A stretch of DNA of 64,000 nt, taken from positions 62,001-126,000 of the forward strand of contig CADAWR010000009.1 of the NCBI GenBank assembly GCA_902791695.1, read 5' to 3'. The translations under genes and the position numbers were made by a program. This document shows, piece by piece, positions 59,025 through 64,000 of the stretch. The notes below the pieces were generated by a model that saw nothing but the letters and a program-made list of their open reading frames with translations, had not been told where the DNA came from and did not search any database. The DNA comes from an uncultured Bacteroidota bacterium. GTDB lineage: Bacteria > Bacteroidota > Bacteroidia > Bacteroidales > P3. The stretch's first letter is position 1; each line of letters starts with the position of its first letter.

Positions 59025-61606
59025 AGTGTTTTCAACAATTCTTCGAGGCTCACCTCGTCGTGTATCAGCACGTCGCGTGGCTTAGAGCCATTGCTGGGAC
59101 CCACAATTCCGGCGGCTTCCAGCTGGTCTATTATTCGTCCGGCACGGTTGTAGCCGAGCTGCAGCTTGCGCTGCAACAGGCTCGTGCTGCCAAACTGCGA
59201 GGCCACCACCAGCCGCGCGGCGTCGTTGAAGAATTCATCTTTGCTCTTTGCGTCGAACTCCTTGTTCGGCTCTTCGTTCTCGTCCAAGTATTCGGGCAGT
59301 TCGAAGCCGTCGGGATAGCCCCGCTGGTCTCCAATAAACTTGACCAGTTTGTCAATCTCTGGCGTGTCTATCAAGGCACACTGCAGACGTATCATATCCT
59401 TGCCAGCCAGTGAGATGAGCATGTCGCCACGTCCTATCAGCTGCTGGGCGCCACCGGTATCGAGGATAGTCTTGCTGTCTATGCCACTGGTGACGCGGAA
59501 AGCGACACGGGCAGGGAAGTTGGCCTTGATGGTACCAGTGATGATGTTCGTCGTCGGACGCTGGGTAGCAATGATGAGGTGTATACCAACGGCACGCGCC
59601 AGCTGCGCCAGTCGCGCTATCGGCAGCTCCACCTCCTTTCCGGCGGTCATAATCAGGTCACCGAACTCGTCTATCACCACCACTATGTACGGCAAGTAGC
59701 GGTGCCCGTTGGCGGGACTCAGCATCCGCTTGCAGAACTTATCGTTGTATTCCGTTATCTTGCGCACTTTGGCCTGTTTCAGCAGGTCGTAGCGCGAATC
59801 CATCTCTATGCAGAGACTGTTGAGCGTGCGCACCACCTTCTTGACATCAGTGATGACAGGCTCTTCGTCACCCGGCATCTTGGCCAGATAGTGACGCTCC
59901 AGCGCCGAGTATAGACTGAACTCCACCTTCTTCGGGTCCACAAGCACAAGCTTCAGCTCGCTGGGATGCTTGGTGTATAGCAAACTCGCCAGCACGGCGT
60001 TCAGGCCCACCGACTTACCGGTACCCGTGGCACCAGCCATCAGCAAATGCGGCATCTTGGCCAGATCGGTGACAAAGCACTCGTTGCTGATGGTTTTGCC
60101 GAAAGCCACCGGCAGTTCCATCTTCGCTTTTGCATTCTGGAAGGCTTCGCTGTCGAGCATGGTCTTCATAGCCACTATCTGAGGCTTGGCGTTGGGCACT
60201 TCTATGCCGACGTTGCTCTCGCCCGGTATCGGCGCTATGATACGTATGCCGAGTGCCGCCAGCGAGAGGGCTATGTCGTCCTCAAGGTTCTTAATCTTGC
60301 TGATACGTACACCTGGGGCAGGCTTAATCTTATAGAGGGTCACCGTGGGACCAGGAGTAGCTGTAATCTCGGTAATCTCAATACCATAGTCGCGCAACGT
60401 CTGCACAATACGGTCTTTGTTGGCCACCAGCTCCTCCTTGGAGACACGCACATTGGACACCTCCCAGTCTTCCAGCAGCGCCGTTTCCGGCATCACATAG
60501 TCGCTCAAGTCCAGATGCGGGTCGTATGGTTCGTCGACACCGTAGTGCCTGCGATAGTCATCGTCATCCAACTCTTCGTGGGCCTCTTCTTCCTGCGGTT
60601 CCGGCTCTTGCGGGGCCTCGCCGCCGGTGGGCTCTTCTATAGTGAAGCTCACATCGCCTGATGCGGGCTCGTCGGCCTCAGGGATGCTGACATCAGTGTC
60701 GAGGGCAATCTCTGTCCCCTGCGCTCTGGCGTTGATGCGGGCGAACTCATCGTCGATGCTGAAGGCAGGCTCTTCGTCCGCCGGAGCCCCCTCTTCGGGC
60801 TGATGTTGCACCGGCTGATGGAACAGCTTCAGAGCCTCCTCCTCGAAGTCGGCATCCACACCCTCGTCTTCCTCCTCTGGTTTCTCAACCTCCACCTTTC
60901 CCTCCACATCCGCAACTGGTGAAGCGTAACGGCTATCCTTTATCTCGTTAGTCTCTTTCTCGGTTGCCACCTCCTCAATCTCGTGCCCGACGGTCTTCAG
61001 GCCCTTCATCATTTCCTCTTTAAGCTTCTCTCCCGTTTCCTTCAACTTTTCGCCCTCCACCTTAGGCAGCTCCACCTTGTGCACCAGCACAAGGAACAGT
61101 ATAGCGATGAAGAGCAGCGCCACGAGCGTCCACCAGCTCATAAGCCTATGCAGCGGCTCGGCCATCTGCAGGCCTATGCCGGCGTAGCTCTCGAAGCCGG
61201 CGCTCTTGACCCACACGCCGCCGATGTAGCCCAAGGTGACAGAGCACCACAGCATCCAGAACACTGTGCTGCCGAATGTCTTCCACCAAGGCATCACCAC
61301 GACGTCCCACAGCCGCATGCCGTAGACGAAAAAGAGCAGCGAGAAGCCCAGACTGCCGATGCCGAAGAGGTTGACGGCGAAGAACTCCGCCACCCCTTTG
61401 CCCAGCGAGCCAGCCCATCCGCCGCGTGCGTCGGTAATATAGTAGCCCATCATGGCCACCACGAGGAATACGGAAAAGAGCACATAGAGCGCCCCGCGGA
61501 TATGCGCAAAACGCTTGCTACGCAGGAACGCTACGAAAGCCGCCGCACGGCTCTTGCCTGCGGCGCCCTTGCCTTTGGCTGTCGTTTTCTTTTTACCCTT
61601 GCTCAC
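59021..61606 (-). CDS. ftsK: DNA translocase FtsK/SpoIIIE
   Basis: An 861-residue translocase. Four N-terminal transmembrane helices (residues about 30-170), an acidic low-complexity linker (residues about 190-390, rich in E and P), then the motor: alpha domain, Walker A in AGATGTGKSVGLNAVL (near residue 525), Walker B in YIVVVIDEFGDLIMT, RecA-fold core, and the C-terminal gamma winged helix (LQRKLQLGYNRAGRIIDQLE, GPSNGSKPRDVL). It pumps chromosomal DNA at the division septum. Stop overlaps lipoprotein B. Confidence 0.95.
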   Translation of the reverse strand: MSKGKKKTTAKGKGAAGKSRAAAFVAFLRSKRFAHIRGALYVLFSVFLVVAMMGYYITDARGGWAGSLGKGVAEFFAVNLFGIGSLGFSLLFFVYGMRLWDVVVMPWWKTFGSTVFWMLWCSVTLGYIGGVWVKSAGFESYAGIGLQMAEPLHRLMSWWTLVALLFIAILFLVLVHKVELPKVEGEKLKETGEKLKEEMMKGLKTVGHEIEEVATEKETNEIKDSRYASPVADVEGKVEVEKPEEEDEGVDADFEEEALKLFHQPVQHQPEEGAPADEEPAFSIDDEFARINARAQGTEIALDTDVSIPEADEPASGDVSFTIEEPTGGEAPQEPEPQEEEAHEELDDDDYRRHYGVDEPYDPHLDLSDYVMPETALLEDWEVSNVRVSKEELVANKDRIVQTLRDYGIEITEITATPGPTVTLYKIKPAPGVRISKIKNLEDDIALSLAALGIRIIAPIPGESNVGIEVPNAKPQIVAMKTMLDSEAFQNAKAKMELPVAFGKTISNECFVTDLAKMPHLLMAGATGTGKSVGLNAVLASLLYTKHPSELKLVLVDPKKVEFSLYSALERHYLAKMPGDEEPVITDVKKVVRTLNSLCIEMDSRYDLLKQAKVRKITEYNDKFCKRMLSPANGHRYLPYIVVVIDEFGDLIMTAGKEVELPIARLAQLARAVGIHLIIATQRPTTNIITGTIKANFPARVAFRVTSGIDSKTILDTGGAQQLIGRGDMLISLAGKDMIRLQCALIDTPEIDKLVKFIGDQRGYPDGFELPEYLDENEEPNKEFDAKSKDEFFNDAARLVVASQFGSTSLLQRKLQLGYNRAGRIIDQLEAAGIVGPSNGSKPRDVLIHDEVSLEELLKTL

Positions 61607-61607
61607 T

Positions 61608-61640
61608 TAACGTATCACTTAACGCTTCACACTTAACTCT
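61608..61640. repeat. Short tandem CACTTAAC repeat tract
   Basis: CACTTAACGTAT, CACTTAACGCTT and CACACTTAACT: roughly 12-nt units filling the gap between the ftsK start and the preceding minus-strand gene. Confidence 0.65.
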
Positions 61641-61644
61641 CCCA

Positions 61645-62397
61645 CTACTCTTCCTGCAGCAGCTCAAGCTCTTCCTGGAGCTGGGTGCCGAGGGTCTCGA
61701 GTTCCTCTTCGCTGAGGGTGTCGTAGCCGTCGGGCAGCAGGAAGTCGGCCTCTTTCACCTTACCCTTCACCACCTCGGTGGCTGTGTAGGTGATGGCCTT
61801 GCCTTCGCCAGCCTCGACGGTGCACTCCAAGGGCATACCCTTGATGCCGTCGAACAGGATATTGATCTTCGGACCAATCTCCTCACAAATCCACATCACG
61901 CGCGGATGGTCGACACCCTCCTCGTCATACATGTGGCGCACCATCTTCTTGGCAGTCACACCGGCAATCTCCTTGGTCTCGCTGGTGTACTCATAGTAGA
62001 AATGGCCGGGCTCGGTGTCGACAATCTCGAGGCTGTCGAAGTCCGAAGACTTGGCGGTGTTCTTGATAATCAGTTTGCCTTCACCTTGGTAGTCGAACTC
62101 GGAACCCTGGCTGCGCAGGTAGCTCAGCAGCATGCCGTAGTTCTCACAGCGGGTGATGGTGAGGTTCTGCACGAGCACGCACTCCGAGAAGGGCGACTGG
62201 AAGAAGATGGCGCTCTTGGTGTACATGTCGTTGCCAGAGACCTTGATCTCGGCAGTGGCAGCCTCTTCGGGAATCTGCATAGCCACCTGACCGGTCGATT
62301 CCACCTTGTACTTCACGATGCCCTTGAAAGTGTTTTGGGCGCTCAACATGCTGGCAGTCATAAGCACTGCGGCAGCGATAGCAAAGATTTTCTTCAT
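61645..62397 (-). CDS. Secreted protein of unknown function upstream of ftsK
   Basis: A 250-residue exported protein (signal peptide, cleavage near LSAQ, residue 20), with a beta-rich body and an acidic Glu-rich C-terminus (SEEELETLGTQLQEELELLQEE). It has no clear domain; the beginning NTFKGIVKYKVES and the middle KMVRHMYDEEG resemble periplasmic outer-membrane-lipid or DUF4412-like proteins that often sit next to ftsK in Bacteroidota, but that is by context only. First gene of the run that continues with ftsK. Confidence 0.65.
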   Translation of the reverse strand: MKKIFAIAAAVLMTASMLSAQNTFKGIVKYKVESTGQVAMQIPEEAATAEIKVSGNDMYTKSAIFFQSPFSECVLVQNLTITRCENYGMLLSYLRSQGSEFDYQGEGKLIIKNTAKSSDFDSLEIVDTEPGHFYYEYTSETKEIAGVTAKKMVRHMYDEEGVDHPRVMWICEEIGPKINILFDGIKGMPLECTVEAGEGKAITYTATEVVKGKVKEADFLLPDGYDTLSEEELETLGTQLQEELELLQEE

Positions 62398-62487
62398 TTT
62401 TATTGTATATTTTTTATTATTATCAAATATTGGTATAACAGCACAACACCGTTTTTATTGTATGCGGAAGCATTTTTTTTATCATTT

Positions 62488-62615
62488 CTCCGACGCCGGT
62501 CCGTCCCTTCTCCGACTGTTCACCGGTTGTTCTACGATTGTTCGACGGTTTAAACCGTTAAACAACCGGTGAACAACCGGTGAACAGTCGGAGAGGGGAC
62601 GGAGAGAGGACGGAG
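62488..62615. repeat. Intergenic long hairpin, copy E
   Basis: Two arms of about 63 nt around GGTTTAAACC (62547-62556). The arms read CTCCG...CCGTCCCTTCTCCGACTGTTCACCGGTTGTTC and the complement, with few mismatches; inner units include TTCTACGATTGTTCGACGG on the left and CCGTTAAACAACCGGTGAAC on the right. It is the longest copy, in a divergent spacer (62398-62738) between the secreted-protein gene and the 7TM-HD gene, 72 nt upstream of the latter's -33 box. Nothing else is visible there. Confidence 0.92.
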
Positions 62616-62687
62616 AGGATGGGCTATAGGTTCCGGGGTAGAGATTGCGTGGTACGCGGCATGGGTGCAGGGGTAAAGGTTAAAAAT

Positions 62688-62718
62688 TTTGTACATTTTA
62701 TAAAAAGTCGTATCTTTG
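62688..62718 (+). promoter_or_regulatory. Bacteroidota-type promoter for the 7TM-HD gene
   Basis: TTTG at 62688-62691, 19-nt spacer, TATCTTTG at 62711-62718: exact consensus, 20 nt before the ATG at 62739. Confidence 0.8.
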
Positions 62719-62738
62719 CAGTTTGTAAAAGATAAAAG

Positions 62739-64000
62739 ATGAGCAGCATATTGACTTCGACGGTGAAACGTTTGCCGTTGCTATACAAGGTGTTGGCGAT
62801 GCTGGTGACGGCGTTGCTGATTGTTGTCATTTTCCCACATACACGTCATGGAGTGCACTACGACTACAAGGTGGGAGCCGTGTGGCGCGGAGCCGACCTG
62901 ACGGCGCCGTACGATTTCGCGGTGCTGAAGTCGGCGGACGAGATACGCGGCGAGGAGGAGGCCGAGAGGCAGCGGGCGATAGTGTACTACAGGGTCGACT
63001 CGACGGCTAGGGAGAGGGCAATGAAAAAGGTGGCCAGTGGACGGTGGACGACGAGCGGTGCAGAGCTGAGGCAGCTGAGAAAACAGGTGGACAGTGTATA
63101 CCGTATTGGCTACATTGCGTTGCCGGAGGGGGTGACTGACCTTGATGGTCGCGAGGTGGTGGTGCTGGAGGGCAACGTGGGCAGCATGCACAAAGGGAGC
63201 GACTATGTCAGTGCTGCCGACTTGGGAGCGGGATTGCTGAGAGACAGCATACTGGAGCCAAGCCTGGTGCCCGACGAGGCGCGTACGGCGCTGGAGCTTG
63301 AGAGCCGCCTGTCGCAGATAAGCTACAGCAGCCAGATGGTTATGGCTGGCGACCACATTGTGAGCAAGGGCGAGGAGGTGAGCGAGGAGAAGGCTCAGGT
63401 GATAAGGAGCCTTGAGGCGGAGAACGACCGGAGGTTCAGCGACGGCTTCAGTCTGGCGGGCCAGATGGGCGGCCAGCTGTTGCTGGCGGTGATAGCCTTT
63501 GTGACCCTGTATATGTTCCTGAAGAATACGCGCCACCCGATACTGGAGGACAACCGGAAGGTTACGTTCGTGATGCTGCTGATACTGCTGATGTCGGCAG
63601 TGGTGGCTCTGGTGACGAGGGTGAATCCCGACTGGGTGCTGCTGGTGCCACTGTGCATAGTGCCTATCCTGATGCGCGTCTTCTTCGACATGAGGGTAGC
63701 GCTGTATGTGCACCTGACGATGACGATAATACTGGCCAACCTGGTGCCCAACTCGTTCGAGTTCATATTCTACCAGCTGATTACGGGCATGATGAGCATC
63801 ATTGCGGTGCGCGACCTGGAGCGGAGAAGCCAGTTCTTTGTGCTGGCGCTGGTGATTTTCGCGAGCTACTCGTTCATATATACGGCCGGTGTGCTGAGCC
63901 AGGACACGAATCTGAACGCCATAACGCCGGAGCGCTACCTGATGTTCTTCCTGAACGCCATACTGACGCTGCTGGCGTACCCACTGATATACCTGTTTGA
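62739..64000 (+). CDS. 7TM receptor with HD hydrolase domain (PgpH/YqfF-like), partial
   Basis: The first 420 residues of a large protein cut by the window end. An N-terminal helix (LLYKVLAMLVTALLIVVIF), a periplasmic 7TMR-HD extracellular domain (residues about 45-230: PYDFAVLKSADEIRGEEEAERQ, SYSSQMVMAGDHIVSKGEEVSEEKA), then transmembrane segments with MLLILLMSAVVALVTRV and LVPNSFEFIFYQLITGMMSII. This is the YqfF/PgpH-type architecture, whose missing HD domain hydrolyses cyclic di-AMP in Firmicutes. The cytosolic catalytic part is not in view. Confidence 0.87.
   Translation, partial: MSSILTSTVKRLPLLYKVLAMLVTALLIVVIFPHTRHGVHYDYKVGAVWRGADLTAPYDFAVLKSADEIRGEEEAERQRAIVYYRVDSTARERAMKKVASGRWTTSGAELRQLRKQVDSVYRIGYIALPEGVTDLDGREVVVLEGNVGSMHKGSDYVSAADLGAGLLRDSILEPSLVPDEARTALELESRLSQISYSSQMVMAGDHIVSKGEEVSEEKAQVIRSLEAENDRRFSDGFSLAGQMGGQLLLAVIAFVTLYMFLKNTRHPILEDNRKVTFVMLLILLMSAVVALVTRVNPDWVLLVPLCIVPILMRVFFDMRVALYVHLTMTIILANLVPNSFEFIFYQLITGMMSIIAVRDLERRSQFFVLALVIFASYSFIYTAGVLSQDTNLNAITPERYLMFFLNAILTLLAYPLIYLF

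Noticed and set aside
1-64000. CRISPR array or IS element
   Set aside because: No regularly spaced direct repeats with unique spacers and no transposase or integrase frame were found; the repeated elements are inverted, dispersed and lack flanking genes.

Overview
The window is chromosomal DNA of a member of the Bacteroidota, most likely order Bacteroidales; I cannot name a genus. The evidence is mutually consistent. There are type IX secretion (T9SS) genes: a PorX-type regulator, a PorP/SprF-like protein, a PorE-like OmpA protein, and a subtilase with a T9SS C-terminal sorting domain. There is a TonB-dependent receptor, Bacteroidota-specific families (DUF4491-, DUF6913- and DUF6427-like, DUF4254), and Bacteroidota promoters of the form TTTG-N19/20-TAnnTTTG in front of many genes. 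The DNA is GC-rich except for one restriction-modification-like operon. No IS element, phage or CRISPR array is visible.

Layout. 1-4.5 kb (minus): porX then glmM (cut by the window edge), a GT9 glycosyltransferase and DUF4254. 4.6-5.9 kb (plus): a long leader, a DUF2798-like membrane protein and a small coiled-coil protein. 6-9 kb (minus): a cupin, a degenerate MBL-fold lipoprotein, a PPOX-fold protein, an N-terminally shortened HxlR regulator and an atypical sirtuin. 9.3-12 kb: an ECF-type S component, a metal permease with an HMA tail, and a SpoU/TrmH methyltransferase. 12.5-15 kb (plus): flavodoxin-like protein, radical SAM protein, glutathione peroxidase, OhrR-like MarR. 15-20.8 kb: rplY, prs, tRNA-Leu, a ZIP transporter with DUF4491, and a TonB receptor with a small His/Cys-rich partner. 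21-23.3 kb: a CDF transporter, a truncated YdeI-like gene and a flavodoxin/ferredoxin protein. 23.7-26.5 kb: korAB. 26.7-36.7 kb (plus): T9SS subtilase, DUF6427, rnhB, DUF6913, dapA, a short prenyl synthase, a thioredoxin, tsaD, then porP- and porE-like genes. 37.3-39.4 kb: an EcoRI-family adenine methyltransferase translationally coupled to a DUF262-HNH protein, an island of AT-rich DNA.

39.5-45.6 kb: an exonuclease, kdsA, a four-helix-bundle protein, a dihydroorotate-dehydrogenase-like protein, a TPR protein, elbB and a PLP lyase. 45.9-54.2 kb (plus): a tripartite RND efflux operon, a WG-repeat protein and dihydroorotase. 54.2-62.4 kb (minus): a secreted coiled-coil protein, a PurF-like protein without its N-terminal cysteine, a MauE/DoxX-thioredoxin membrane protein, two paralogous Cys-rich lipoproteins, ftsK and a secreted protein. 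62.7 kb to the end: a 7TM-HD (PgpH-like) protein cut by the window edge.

The most unusual element is a family of dispersed intergenic hairpins about 85-130 bp long: six clear copies and one decayed one. Their arms are built from short tandem units (CTCCGTACCCG outside, GGTTGTTCACC-like inside) around a GGTTTAAACC-type apex. The inner units differ between copies but the opposite arm changes with them, so structure appears conserved over sequence. Most copies lie just upstream of a recognisable promoter. The methyltransferase/DUF262-HNH pair is the best candidate for a poorly described defence module.
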